Shown in pieces: positions 52,617 through 61,360 of a stretch of DNA of 64,000 nucleotides. Numbering within the stretch: the first letter of the stretch is position 1; each line of letters starts with the position of its first letter. The position numbers and the translations under genes were made by a program. The notes beneath the pieces are model-generated. The model did no database searches. It saw only the letters and a list, made by a program, of their open reading frames with translations, and was not told where the DNA came from. Origin of the DNA: Mesorhizobium sp. (lineage in GTDB: Bacteria > Pseudomonadota > Alphaproteobacteria > Rhizobiales > Rhizobiaceae); assembly GCA_004017275.1 (NCBI GenBank), contig SAKE01000004.1, positions 62,001 through 126,000 on the forward strand, given 5' to 3'.

Positions 52617-54886
52617 GCGAAGGCCACCGTCTTCGACAGCGGCAGCGTGCGGATGCGCTTTCCGGTAAGCGCGAAGATGGCGTTGGCGAGCGCCGGAGCC
52701 GCCGGCGGTGTGCCGACCTCGCCGACGCCGCCCATCTTGTGGAAGTTTTCCAGGATGGCGACTTCGAAGACAGGGCACTGAAAGATCCGCATGGCATCGA
52801 AATCGTGGAAATTCGACTGTTCGACCATGCCGTCGGCGAAGGTGATTTCCTGGCCCATCGCTGCCGAAAGACCGTAGATGGCGGCCGAAATCAGCTGCGC
52901 CTCGATGATGCCGGGATCGAGCGCGGTGCCGACATCGGCGGCGATCCAGACCTTCTCGATACGGATCCCGGCCGGCGTGTCCGCCACCTGGACGATCTCG
53001 CCGACCCAGCTGCCGAAGGACAGCGTGAAGGCCATGCCCTTGGCCTTGCCGGCGGGCAGCGCTTCGCCCCATTTCGCCATCGCGGCGACTTTCTCCACCA
53101 CCTTCACCGCCGAAGGATAGGTGGCCATCAGTTTCTTGCGCATCTCGACCGGATCGACTTTCCCGGCGACGGCGATCTCGTCCATGAAGCCCTCGTGGAA
53201 GAAGCCGTTGACCGAACTGCCGACCGAGCGCCACGAGCCGACAGGAATGGAGACCGGCGCCGCGATACCGCTGACCCGGTAATTCGGGATGGTGTAGGGC
53301 TGGTCATAGGCGCCATCGACAATGGTCTTGTCGGGACCGAGCGGCGATATCGAGGGGAACAGCCGGCGCAACGTGCCGGCAATCACCGATGGCGAGGCCA
53401 TCTTCATGTCGACGGCGACCGGCATGCCATCGTCGCCAAGCCGCGCCTGGAATTTGCCGATAGCGGCTGGCCGGTAGGCGTCGTGGCGCATGTCTTCTTC
53501 ACGCGTCCAGGTCACCTTGACCGGACGCCCGCCCGTCTCCTTCGCCATCAGCGCGGCGCACAGCGCGTAATCCATCTCGACGCGACGGCCGAAACCGCCA
53601 CCCATGAAGGTGGTACGCACGGTGATCTTGTCCTGCTCGATGCCGACCGCATTGGCGCAAAGCTGCCGCACCAGGGTCGGCGCCTGGTTGCCGCACCAGA
53701 TGTCGAGCGCGCCGTCCCTGAGCTGCGCCGTGGCGTTCATCGGCTCCATCGTCGCATGCGCCAGATAGGGCACCGCATAATCTGCCTCGACGATCCTTTC
53801 GCGCGGCGCATCGGCGAAGGCGGTGTCGACGTCGCCATTGTCGCGCATCACCGAGCCCTTGGCGCTGAGCGCCTGCTTCAGCACATCGGAGATGGCGGCG
53901 CTGCTGAGCGGATATTCGGGATCGGACCACTGGGCGTCGATCGCCTCGGCCGCCTTGAACGCAGCCCAGGTATTTTCCGCGATGATGCCGAAGCCATGGC
54001 CGTAATTCGTCTCGAGCGGCACGATCTTGATCACGCCGGGCATTTTTTCGGCCCGGGAGAGATCCGCCTTGACCGGCTTTGACCAGAAGCGCGGGCTCAT
54101 CTTGACAGTGCCGTAGAGCATGTTCGGCAGCCGGACATCGATGCCGAAGATCGGCGCCCCGGTGACCTTAGCCAGCATGTCGATGCGCTTCTGCGGTTTT
54201 CCCAGCAGTTTCCAGTCGGCCCGGTTCTTGAGCCTGACTTCGGCCGGCGGCGCCATCGCGGCAGCGGCCACGGCAACCGCGCCATAGGTCAGCGACTTGC
54301 CGGATGCCTTGTGCAGGATCGAACCGTCTGCCGTTTCCAGATCGGCTGCTGCAACGCCCAGTTTCTGCGCCGCCGCAGCGATCAGCAACTGCCGGGCGGC
54401 GGCGCCCGCTTGCCGCATCTTGTCAAAACCATCGCGTGTCGAAGCCGAACCACCGGTGCCCTGCAGGGCAAGGTATTTGCCGACCACACCGAGGCCCGAG
54501 CGCACCGCTTGCGCGGTCATGCTCTCGTCGAAGAAGGCGAACGGACCGCCCTCTTCAAGGATCGCGGCGTTGTAATACGCGTGCGAGGCCGGCCCGTGCT
54601 CGACCTTGACCCGGTCGAGGCCGACATCGAGCTCTTCTGCGACCATGGCGGCAAGCGTCGTCGAAATGCCTTGCCCCATCTCGGCGCGCGGTGCGACGAT
54701 GGTGATGGTGTTGTCGGCGCCGACCTTCACATAGGGGTTGAAAGTCGCCTCGCCCTTGCCGAGCTCGGCCTCGAGCGGGTTCGGGAACGGCTTGCGATAA
54801 TAGTAATAGCCGACGGCGACGCCGCCCGCGACAGCGGCAGCGCCGATCAGAAACGTGCGGCGGGCGATCTTTCCGACACTGGCCAT
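52613..54886 (-). CDS. iorB: Molybdopterin-binding subunit of an isoquinoline-oxidoreductase-like hydroxylase
   Basis: The 757-residue protein has a twin-arginine-type signal (ARRTFLIGAAAVAGGVAVG) and two xanthine-dehydrogenase-type molybdopterin domains. ITIVAPRAEMGQGISTTLAAMVAEEL and TFMGGGFGRRVEMDYA fit cofactor binding, and the catalytic Glu lies in GGVGEVGTPPAAPALANA near the C-terminus. With the 2Fe-2S subunit upstream it forms an aldehyde or N-heterocycle hydroxylase in the periplasm. The start at 54886 is the family start; the upstream frame is shadow sequence. The substrate is unknown. Confidence 0.92.
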   Translation of the reverse strand: MASVGKIARRTFLIGAAAVAGGVAVGYYYYRKPFPNPLEAELGKGEATFNPYVKVGADNTITIVAPRAEMGQGISTTLAAMVAEELDVGLDRVKVEHGPASHAYYNAAILEEGGPFAFFDESMTAQAVRSGLGVVGKYLALQGTGGSASTRDGFDKMRQAGAAARQLLIAAAAQKLGVAAADLETADGSILHKASGKSLTYGAVAVAAAAMAPPAEVRLKNRADWKLLGKPQKRIDMLAKVTGAPIFGIDVRLPNMLYGTVKMSPRFWSKPVKADLSRAEKMPGVIKIVPLETNYGHGFGIIAENTWAAFKAAEAIDAQWSDPEYPLSSAAISDVLKQALSAKGSVMRDNGDVDTAFADAPRERIVEADYAVPYLAHATMEPMNATAQLRDGALDIWCGNQAPTLVRQLCANAVGIEQDKITVRTTFMGGGFGRRVEMDYALCAALMAKETGGRPVKVTWTREEDMRHDAYRPAAIGKFQARLGDDGMPVAVDMKMASPSVIAGTLRRLFPSISPLGPDKTIVDGAYDQPYTIPNYRVSGIAAPVSIPVGSWRSVGSSVNGFFHEGFMDEIAVAGKVDPVEMRKKLMATYPSAVKVVEKVAAMAKWGEALPAGKAKGMAFTLSFGSWVGEIVQVADTPAGIRIEKVWIAADVGTALDPGIIEAQLISAAIYGLSAAMGQEITFADGMVEQSNFHDFDAMRIFQCPVFEVAILENFHKMGGVGEVGTPPAAPALANAIFALTGKRIRTLPLSKTVAFA

Positions 54887-54888
54887 GG

Positions 54889-55350
54889 TCAGAGCCCCGC
54901 CGTCTTGAGCGCCGCGGCCTTCTTGATGGCCGAGCGTATCTTCGGATAGGTGCCGCAGCGGCAGAGATTGCCGCCCATGGCGTTGTCGATGTCGGCATCG
55001 CTCGGATCCGCGATCTCGTCGAGCAGCGCCACCGCGCTCATGATCTGGCCGGCTTGGCAGTAGCCGCATTGCGCGACCTGTTCCTCCAGCCATGCCTGCT
55101 GCACCGGATGCAGCTTGCCCGCCGTGCCGATGCCTTCGATGGTGGTGACGGCGCCACTGACCTCACCAACCGGAAGCGAGCAGGAACGCACCGGCTGACC
55201 GTCGACATGCACGGTGCAAGCACCGCAGGCAGCGATGCCGCAGCCGAACTTCGGCCCGGTCTTGCCAATGAGATCGCGCAGCGCCCACAGCAGCGGCATG
55301 TCCGGATCGGCATCGATGTCGAATGACTGCCCGTCGACGGTGAGGCGCAT
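54889..55350 (-). CDS. iorA: 2Fe-2S subunit of an isoquinoline-oxidoreductase-like hydroxylase
   Basis: The 153-residue protein has both cluster domains of the xanthine oxidase family. The plant-ferredoxin type is [23 protein letters not shown]; the second has [11 protein letters not shown] and NLCRCGTY. It passes electrons from the molybdenum centre to the cytochrome. It starts the operon iorA-iorB-cytochrome, with 2 bp to iorB. A TetR gene with a perfect operator lies divergently upstream. Confidence 0.94.
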   Translation of the reverse strand: MRLTVDGQSFDIDADPDMPLLWALRDLIGKTGPKFGCGIAACGACTVHVDGQPVRSCSLPVGEVSGAVTTIEGIGTAGKLHPVQQAWLEEQVAQCGYCQAGQIMSAVALLDEIADPSDADIDNAMGGNLCRCGTYPKIRSAIKKAAALKTAGL

Positions 55351-55421
55351 GGGGATACCCTTTGTTGTCGTCCATTGCCCAAGGACGAAGCGTCCTCCCT
55401 GGGTCGCTTCCCTTGATACAG

Positions 55422-55448
55422 ATTGACAAATTACGTCATTTTGTCAAT
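55422..55448. promoter_or_regulatory. TetR operator between iorA and tetR
   Basis: Perfect 9-bp arms ATTGACAAA and TTTGTCAAT are separated by 9 bases. It lies 72 bp from the iorA start and 27 bp from the TetR start, so it could control both. Confidence 0.75.
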
Positions 55449-55475
55449 AACGATTTTGCAGGATAGAATTGCGTT

Positions 55476-56075
55476 ATGAATCGCGTCGAGGACATCGCCA
55501 TCGCCGACCCCAAACGCGTCCGTATCCTGGACGGCGCGATGAAGGTGTTTTTGGCCTATGGCTTCTCCCGCACCACCATGGATGATATCGCCCGCGCCGC
55601 GGACATGTCGCGGCCGGCGCTCTACCTCCTGTTTAAGAACAAGACCGACATTTTCCGCGCCATCGCCATGATGATCCTGTCGCGCTCGGTCGAGGCGGCA
55701 AAAATGGCTCTGGCCGGCGACGGCGCTTTCACCGATCGTATGATGCGAGCCATCGACGAGGCATTCATCTCGATGATGGGCGCGGTCATTGCCTCGCCGC
55801 ATGGCGCCGAATTGCTGGACATGAAATCGAGCCTTGCCGATCTGGTCGGCTGCTGGCGCGGCAGCCTAGGCGAACATATCGCTACCGCGATCGAAGGCGA
55901 AGCAGCCAGGAACGGCGTCGATCTGGCGGCCAGGGGCCTGTCGACGCAACTGCTTGCCGACATGCTGCTCGACGGGCTGGAAGGCATGAAGGCGCGTGTC
56001 AGAGATCCGGAGGGGCAGCGGCAGGCGGCCGCTGCGCTGATCAGGGTGATTGATCTGACCTTGAAACGAGGATGA
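55476..56075 (+). CDS. TetR-family transcriptional regulator
   Basis: The 199-residue protein has a TetR helix-turn-helix: RVRILDGAMKVFLAYGFSRTTMDDIARAADMSRPALYLLFKNKTDIFRAI. The ligand-binding domain follows, with no family-specific features. It is divergent from the Ior operon and most likely represses it and itself through the palindrome at 55422. The 3' neighbour is convergent. Confidence 0.93.
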   Translation: MNRVEDIAIADPKRVRILDGAMKVFLAYGFSRTTMDDIARAADMSRPALYLLFKNKTDIFRAIAMMILSRSVEAAKMALAGDGAFTDRMMRAIDEAFISMMGAVIASPHGAELLDMKSSLADLVGCWRGSLGEHIATAIEGEAARNGVDLAARGLSTQLLADMLLDGLEGMKARVRDPEGQRQAAAALIRVIDLTLKRG

Positions 56076-56099
56076 AGCCAAGCTGTACCGGGTTTCAGT

Positions 56100-57230
56100 T
56101 CAGGCCCGACGGCGAACCGCCTCCGGATTTTTGCGCACAGCGAGGAATTCCTTGACCCGCCGGCCAGGAGCCGGACCGCGCACCGGCTTGAAACCGTCAT
56201 CGAGTTCGCCGGAGAGATCGAGCGTCGGGTGCTTGCCGACGGCATCGTAATTCTCTTCCAGCCAGTCGCTGGCGGCGGTGCGGCCGAGATCTCTGAGATA
56301 GGTCAGGAACGCCCATTCGGCATTGACCTTCGAGGACGCCGACAGGTCCTTGAACGCCTCATCGGCATCGATGCGGTGCATGCGGATGTCGCGGTATTCG
56401 CCATGCGGCAGACGACCGGCGGCAATCAGCTCCTTGACGAAGGCGATCGAGCGGAATTCGCGCAACAGCCCGGCGTTGAAGGTGATCTCGTCGATGCGGT
56501 TCTGGATCTCGTTGGCGCTTCTTGGTGTTCCCTCTCGCACCACCGGATTGATCTGCACCAAAAGCACGTCCTCGGTCGCCGCCGTCTTGAAGAACGGATA
56601 GAGCGCCGGATTGCCGCCATAACCGCCATCCCAATAGGGCACGCCCTTGATCTCGACGGCGCGGAACAGTTGCGGCAGGCAGGCCGAGGCCATCACCGTG
56701 TCAAGGTCGATCTCGCCGTCGGAAAAGACGCGCAGCTGCCCGGTCTCGACATTGGTTGCCGAAATGAACAGCTCCATAGACTTGCAGGCGCGGACATTCT
56801 TGAAATCGATCTCCTGCGCGACGACGTCGCGCAGCGGGTTGAGGCCGAGCGGGTTGGCGACATAGGGCGAGAACACCCGCGACATGGTGTCGAAGAAGAC
56901 ATAGCCCGGCGTGTTCTCGATCGACCAGTTACCCCAGGCGACATCCCACGGCATGCGCTGCACCGGGCTGAACCGGCCCTTGGCCGCCACCGCACGCCAG
57001 AAATCGTCGAGCTTTTGCCGCGCGCCGTCAACTCCGCCGCGGACGAAACCGTCGGCCAACGCCACCGCGTTCATGGCGCCGGCACTGGTGCCGGACACTG
57101 CTGATAGCTCAAGCCTGCCGTCCTCCAGCAACCGGTCGAGCACACCCCAGGAAAAGGCCCCGTGCGAGCCGCCGCCCTGAAGCGCTATGTTGATCTTCTT
57201 CGTCTCCTCCGCCTTGCCGTTTTTGGTCAT
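56100..57230 (-). CDS. Patatin-like phospholipase/esterase
   Basis: The 376-residue protein starts INIALQGGGSHGAFSWGVLDRLLEDG, the patatin oxyanion region, then AVSGTSAGAMNAVALADG with nucleophile Ser49. The catalytic Asp is in VPYWDGGYGGNPALYPF. It should be a serine-aspartate lipid acyl hydrolase. It lies 49 bp after bdhA on the same strand, suggesting a role in polyhydroxybutyrate or acyl-ester breakdown; this is inference. No signal peptide is seen. Confidence 0.9.
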   Translation of the reverse strand: MTKNGKAEETKKINIALQGGGSHGAFSWGVLDRLLEDGRLELSAVSGTSAGAMNAVALADGFVRGGVDGARQKLDDFWRAVAAKGRFSPVQRMPWDVAWGNWSIENTPGYVFFDTMSRVFSPYVANPLGLNPLRDVVAQEIDFKNVRACKSMELFISATNVETGQLRVFSDGEIDLDTVMASACLPQLFRAVEIKGVPYWDGGYGGNPALYPFFKTAATEDVLLVQINPVVREGTPRSANEIQNRIDEITFNAGLLREFRSIAFVKELIAAGRLPHGEYRDIRMHRIDADEAFKDLSASSKVNAEWAFLTYLRDLGRTAASDWLEENYDAVGKHPTLDLSGELDDGFKPVRGPAPGRRVKEFLAVRKNPEAVRRRA

Positions 57231-57279
57231 GGCGTCGTCCTTGATCTGTCCGTTTGGGGTGATGAGAAAATTTTAGGCC

Positions 57280-58062
57280 TCACGCGGCGGTCCAGCCGCC
57301 GTCGACCGAGAGATGCGTGCCGTTGACCTGCGCCGCCGCATCCGAACACAGGAACACCGTTGCTGCCGCGATCTGCTCGACCGTGACGAATTCCTTGGTC
57401 GGCTGCTTGTCCAGCATGACCTCGCGAATGACGGTCTCGCGATCCATGTTGTGGGCTTTCATCTGGTCGGGGATCTGCGCCTCGACCAGCGGTGTGAGCA
57501 CATAGCCCGGGCAGATGGCGTTGCAGGTGATTTTTTCACGCGCCAGTTCAAGGGCGACCGTCTTGGTCAATCCCATGATGCCGTGCTTGGCCGAAACATA
57601 GGCCGACTTGAACGGCGAGGCGACCAGGCCGTGCGCCGAGGCGATGTTGACGATCCGGCCGCCGCCGGCCTGTTTCATCAATGGAATTGCGGCTGCGATG
57701 GTGTGAAAGGCCGACGACAGGTTGATGGCGATGATGGCGTCCCATTTCTCGATCGGGAAGTGTTCAACCGGCGCGACGTGCTGGATGCCGGCATTGTTTA
57801 CGAGTATATTGACCGACCCGAATGTCTCGGCCGCCTTGGCGATCAGCGCCCGGCATTCGGCAGGCTTGGACATGTCGGCCTTGATGTAGGCAGATTTCAC
57901 TTCGTGCTGTTTGGCGATCGCATCGGCGACGGCGTGGTCGGCGGCCGTGTCGGAGAAGGAGTTGACGACGACGTTGTGGCCTTCGGCCGCCAGCGCCTGG
58001 GCGATGGCCAGGCCAATGCCCGATGTGGAGCCGGTGATTACAGCGGTTTTTCTGGCGGCCAA
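57280..58062 (-). CDS. bdhA: 3-hydroxybutyrate dehydrogenase
   Basis: The enzyme oxidises D-3-hydroxybutyrate to acetoacetate with NAD+, in polyhydroxybutyrate degradation. The 260-residue short-chain dehydrogenase has TGSTSGIGLAIAQALA, NILVNNAGIQHVAPVE, and the catalytic segment SAYVSAKHGIMGLTKTVALE. The C-terminal VNGTHLSVDGGWTA is typical. A PhaR-like near-palindrome lies 36 bp upstream, and the patatin gene follows. Confidence 0.94.
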   Translation of the reverse strand: MAARKTAVITGSTSGIGLAIAQALAAEGHNVVVNSFSDTAADHAVADAIAKQHEVKSAYIKADMSKPAECRALIAKAAETFGSVNILVNNAGIQHVAPVEHFPIEKWDAIIAINLSSAFHTIAAAIPLMKQAGGGRIVNIASAHGLVASPFKSAYVSAKHGIMGLTKTVALELAREKITCNAICPGYVLTPLVEAQIPDQMKAHNMDRETVIREVMLDKQPTKEFVTVEQIAAATVFLCSDAAAQVNGTHLSVDGGWTAA

Positions 58063-58097
58063 GGGCGGAATCCTCTGATTGCGGCAAGAGCGGACTT

Positions 58098-58114
58098 ATG
58101 TTGCAGTGCAGCAT
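58098..58114. promoter_or_regulatory. PhaR-like site upstream of bdhA
   Basis: The sequence ATGTTGCAGTGCAGCAT is a palindrome with one mismatch. It differs from the 17-mer at 13267-13283 at only two positions. It ends 36 bp before the bdhA start, a promoter position. Confidence 0.5.
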
Positions 58115-58249
58115 ATATGCTCAATGCGACGCAATAACAGCGGCCAGAATTTTTCGACGAGATGAAATTTTCGTCATGAGCGGCCGCATGGCCGCTCGCC
58201 GGGAGAGTATCGGTCGGACCGCCCGTCGCTCGATGGGCGCCGAAAAGCT

Positions 58250-59338
58250 TCAGGCAACCAGGTCCGGCACCGGCCCGACGTAGCGCGACTGCGGACGGAT
58301 CAGCCGCCCGGTCGTCTGCTGCTCGCGCGCATGCGCAACCCAGCCAGCGACACGCCCGGCGGCAAAGACATTGCTGAAAGCTTGCGACGGAAAGCCCGCC
58401 GCTTCCAAAAGCAGCGCGGTGTAGAACTCGACATTGGTCTGCAGCGAGCGCGACGGCTTTGCGACCCGAAGCACGTCGAGCGCCGCTTGTTCCACTGTCT
58501 CCGCGAAGGCCAGTCGGCGGCCGGTTTCGCCCTCGCCGCCGAGCTGCCGCACCACCGCTTTCAGTACATCAGCGCGCGGATCACGCACACGGTAGATGCG
58601 ATGGCCGAAGCCCATGATGCGCCTGCCGTGTGCGATCTCGTCGCGCAGCCAGCCGGCGGCATCGCCATGCGCGGCGATCGCATCCAGCATCTCGATCACC
58701 GGGCCTGGTGCGCCGCCATGCAACGGCCCTTTGAGCGCGCCAAGCCCGGCCTGCACGGACGACGTCAGGCCGGCCTGTGTCGACGCCACCACGCGCGTCG
58801 CAAAGGTCGATGCGTTGAGGCCATGGTCGCAGACGGTCACCAGATAGGTGTCGAGCGCTTTCGCCAGCGCTGGCGAAGCGACGCCACCTCTCAGCATCCT
58901 CAACATGTCGGCGGCATGATCGGCCCGGCTGTCCGGCGCGATCGGCCGCTCGCCGCGCTGCAGGCGCAGCAGGGCCGGCGTCAGCACCGCGGGGGTCGCG
59001 ATCAGCAGTAACGCGTCGGCAAGCGTGTCGTCGTCCGGCAGCAGCGCCATGCCGACGCGCATGGCGCTGTAGACATCGAGCGACGCCAGCAAGGGCAGCG
59101 ACGGCACAAGCCGTTCGAACACGTCGGCTCGCGCCTGGCCCAATGCCCGCGTCAGCTCCGCATCACCGGGAAGGTCGTCGAAAAAGCCTTCGAGCAGCAG
59201 GCGCACCACCTGGGCGTAGTTCCAGCGGCCGGCCAGCTCCGACAGCGAATGGCCTCGGATCGTCAGACGACCGCCCAGACCATCCACATCGGACAAAACT
59301 GTTTCCGCCGCCACCACGTCATCAAGCCCATTCGCCAT
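58250..59338 (-). CDS. Citrate synthase family protein (CitA/methylcitrate synthase-like)
   Basis: The 362-residue protein belongs to the citrate synthase superfamily and would condense acetyl- or propionyl-CoA with oxaloacetate. The catalytic histidines are in DHGLNASTFATRV and MGFGHRIYRVRDPRAD. The usual catalytic Asp of NVDF is Glu here (NVEFYTALLLEAAG), as I recall for mycobacterial CitA. The start at 59338 follows AAGGAGAC; the frame to 59398 adds a non-family leader. It is divergent from the HTH-citrate synthase. Confidence 0.88.
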   Translation of the reverse strand: MANGLDDVVAAETVLSDVDGLGGRLTIRGHSLSELAGRWNYAQVVRLLLEGFFDDLPGDAELTRALGQARADVFERLVPSLPLLASLDVYSAMRVGMALLPDDDTLADALLLIATPAVLTPALLRLQRGERPIAPDSRADHAADMLRMLRGGVASPALAKALDTYLVTVCDHGLNASTFATRVVASTQAGLTSSVQAGLGALKGPLHGGAPGPVIEMLDAIAAHGDAAGWLRDEIAHGRRIMGFGHRIYRVRDPRADVLKAVVRQLGGEGETGRRLAFAETVEQAALDVLRVAKPSRSLQTNVEFYTALLLEAAGFPSQAFSNVFAAGRVAGWVAHAREQQTTGRLIRPQSRYVGPVPDLVA

Positions 59339-59393
59339 AGCCTTGTCTCCTTGAAGCATTTCCGGATCGGAGATAAGGCTGGGCAACGTGTCC

Positions 59394-59418
59394 ATCAATC
59401 TTGATCAATAGAATCAAT
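59394..59418. promoter_or_regulatory. Three phased ATCAAT repeats between two citrate synthase genes
   Basis: ATCAAT occurs at 59394, 59404 and 59413, roughly one helical turn apart, in the 93-bp divergent spacer. The segment also holds the palindrome TTGATCAA (59401-59408). It is a candidate binding site for the HTH domain encoded next to it. Confidence 0.55.
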
Positions 59419-59431
59419 ATCCGAGCTCGAT

Positions 59432-60571
59432 ATGTCCGAGTGGTTGTCCCGGGAAGAAGCGCTTGAACGCCTCAAGGTGCGGGCACAGACGCTCTACGCC
59501 TATGTCAGCCGTGGGCGCATCGGCATGCGGCCCGACGGCGCCGATCCGCGCCGCAGCCAATATCGTGCCGACGACATAGCCGCGCTGGCAACGCGGAGGG
59601 CGCGCGGGAGGAGCCCCTCGGCCATCGCCGAAAGCGCGATCGCCTGGGGCGAGCCGTCGATCGTCACCTCGATCTCGACCGTCTCGCACGGTCGGCTCAT
59701 CTATCGCGGGCAGGACGCCGCAGCGCTTTCTGAATATGCCATATTGGAAGAAACGGCCGCAGTGCTCTGGGCTCTGCCGGAACCGGTGGCTTTCGAAGCA
59801 CCGTCGCCGGATGCGCCCCATCAGCCTGGCCGGGCCGCGGCCCTTGTGCAACTTGCCGTACTTGCCGGCCAGGGCCGCCCATCTCTTGGGCGCAGCGCCG
59901 CCTCCCTGCATGCCGATGCCGCGCGCGCGGTCGGCGTGCTGGCCAGCGCGCTGGGCGCTCCGGCGGGACCGAATCCGGTCCATCAGCGGCTGGCGCAGGA
60001 CTGGTCGGTGGACGCCGGCGGCGCCGATGCGATCCGCCGCGCGCTTGTCCTGCTTGCCGATCACGAATTGAATGCGTCCACCTTCGCCGCACGCGTCGCG
60101 GCCTCGACCGGCGCGCCGCTGGCCGCTTGCCTGCTGGCGGGACTGGCGACACTGTCAGGACCACGCCATGGCGGCGCCGCCGATGCTGTGATGCAGCTGG
60201 CGGACGACGCCGCACGGCACGGCACTGACGCGGCTCTCCGCCGCTGGCTCGATCATGATCGGCCGTTGCCGGGCTTCGGCCACCCGCTCTACCCCGAAGG
60301 CGATGCCAGGGCGGCTGCATTGCTGGCAACGGTCGCTGTCGATCAGGTCTTGCTGTCGCTACGCGACGCCGCCTTTGCAGCGACCGGCGCGCACCCCAAC
60401 GTCGACTTTGCCCTCGCCGCGCTGACGCGCGGCCTTGGCTTGCCGCGCGACGCACCGTTCCGTCTGTTCGCGCTCGCACGCAGCGTCGGTTGGTCCGCGC
60501 ACGCCATCGAACAAGTAACCAGCGGAGGCCTTATCAGGCCGCGCGGCCGCTATGTGGGATTGCTGCTCTAA
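59432..60571 (+). CDS. Citrate synthase family protein fused to an N-terminal helix-turn-helix
   Basis: The 379-residue protein has an unusual N-terminal domain (about residues 1-60): MSEWLSREEALERLKVRAQT, then LYAYVSRGRIGMRPDGADPRRSQYRADDI, like the MerR/excisionase winged helix. A complete citrate synthase fold follows (GRLIYRGQDAAALSE onward). The catalytic residues HELNASTF, GFGHPLYPEGD and NVDF are all present, so it may be both enzyme and DNA-binding. Such HTH-citrate synthase fusions occur in other rhizobia, but I know of no defined function. It is divergent from a second citrate synthase gene. Confidence 0.9.
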   Translation: MSEWLSREEALERLKVRAQTLYAYVSRGRIGMRPDGADPRRSQYRADDIAALATRRARGRSPSAIAESAIAWGEPSIVTSISTVSHGRLIYRGQDAAALSEYAILEETAAVLWALPEPVAFEAPSPDAPHQPGRAAALVQLAVLAGQGRPSLGRSAASLHADAARAVGVLASALGAPAGPNPVHQRLAQDWSVDAGGADAIRRALVLLADHELNASTFAARVAASTGAPLAACLLAGLATLSGPRHGGAADAVMQLADDAARHGTDAALRRWLDHDRPLPGFGHPLYPEGDARAAALLATVAVDQVLLSLRDAAFAATGAHPNVDFALAALTRGLGLPRDAPFRLFALARSVGWSAHAIEQVTSGGLIRPRGRYVGLLL

Positions 60572-60593
60572 GATCGCGAGAGCGGTATGCGTC

Positions 60594-61205
60594 TCACGAC
60601 ATCGTGTCGAGCTTGCGCTGCATGGCCGCGATCTGGTCCTTCAGTTCCTGCAGGTCGTCGGGCTTGTCAGCCGTTTCCTTCCTGGACGGCTCGGGCGTGG
60701 GCGTGGCGGCTGGTGAGGTGCCTGCGGGCGGAAACGGCGTGAACAGCCGCATCGCATTCTGGAACATCTCCATGTTGCGGCGCGTCTGCTCCTCCAGCGC
60801 CTTGATCGGCGTGGTGATCTTCATCATGTCGAGCGGCGACTTGCCGAGCGCCCCCTTCATCTGCTCGCGAAAGCGCTCCTGCTCCTTAGAGAAGGCGAGC
60901 ATCGACTGTTCGAGGAAGCTCGGCACGATCATCTGCATCTGGTCGCCATAATAGGCGATCAACTGACGCAGGAACGGGATCGGCAGCATGTTCTGCCCAT
61001 CCTTGTTCTCCAGTTCGAAGATGATCTGAGTCAGCACCGGATGCGTGATGTCGTCGCCGGTCTTGGCGTCCTGGACAGTGAACTCCTCGCCCTTCTTGAC
61101 CATCTCGGCCAGATCCTCGAGCGTCACATAGGTGCTGGTGCCGGTGTTGTAGAGGCGGCGATTTGCGTATTTCTTGATGATGATCGGATCGTCTTTCGCG
61201 GCCAT
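60594..61205 (-). CDS. phaR: Polyhydroxyalkanoate synthesis repressor PhaR
   Basis: The 203-residue protein has the PhaR DNA-binding N-terminus: IIIKKYANRRLYNTGTSTYVTLEDLAEMVKKGEEFTVQDAKTGDDITHPVLTQIIFE. A polymer-binding segment and a C-terminal helix (LKDQIAAMQRKLDTM) follow. PhaR binds PHB granules and, when free, represses phasin and other carbon-storage genes. It is divergent from phaA, and CTGC/GCAG sites lie in the 299-bp spacer. Confidence 0.96.
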   Translation of the reverse strand: MAAKDDPIIIKKYANRRLYNTGTSTYVTLEDLAEMVKKGEEFTVQDAKTGDDITHPVLTQIIFELENKDGQNMLPIPFLRQLIAYYGDQMQMIVPSFLEQSMLAFSKEQERFREQMKGALGKSPLDMMKITTPIKALEEQTRRNMEMFQNAMRLFTPFPPAGTSPAATPTPEPSRKETADKPDDLQELKDQIAAMQRKLDTMS

Positions 61206-61327
61206 CTACATCCTCCCGGGGACACCGACGCGCCCAGAGAAAGCCGCCGGTAACGATTGTGCCTTTTTTGAGGATATGCGCAAAAGCCTCACAATTCCAA
61301 GCAGTTTGTGCACTGCGGGATCACGAA

Positions 61328-61360
61328 ATGCTGCATAGCAGGCAAAATATGCTGCGCAGC
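61328..61360. promoter_or_regulatory. PhaR-like sites between phaR and phaA
   Basis: CTGC-ATA-GCAG occurs at 61331-61341, inside ATGCTGCATAGCAG. A second, compact palindrome, GCTGCGCAGC, lies at 61351-61360. Their place between phaR and phaA fits autoregulation and control of phaAB. Confidence 0.6.
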
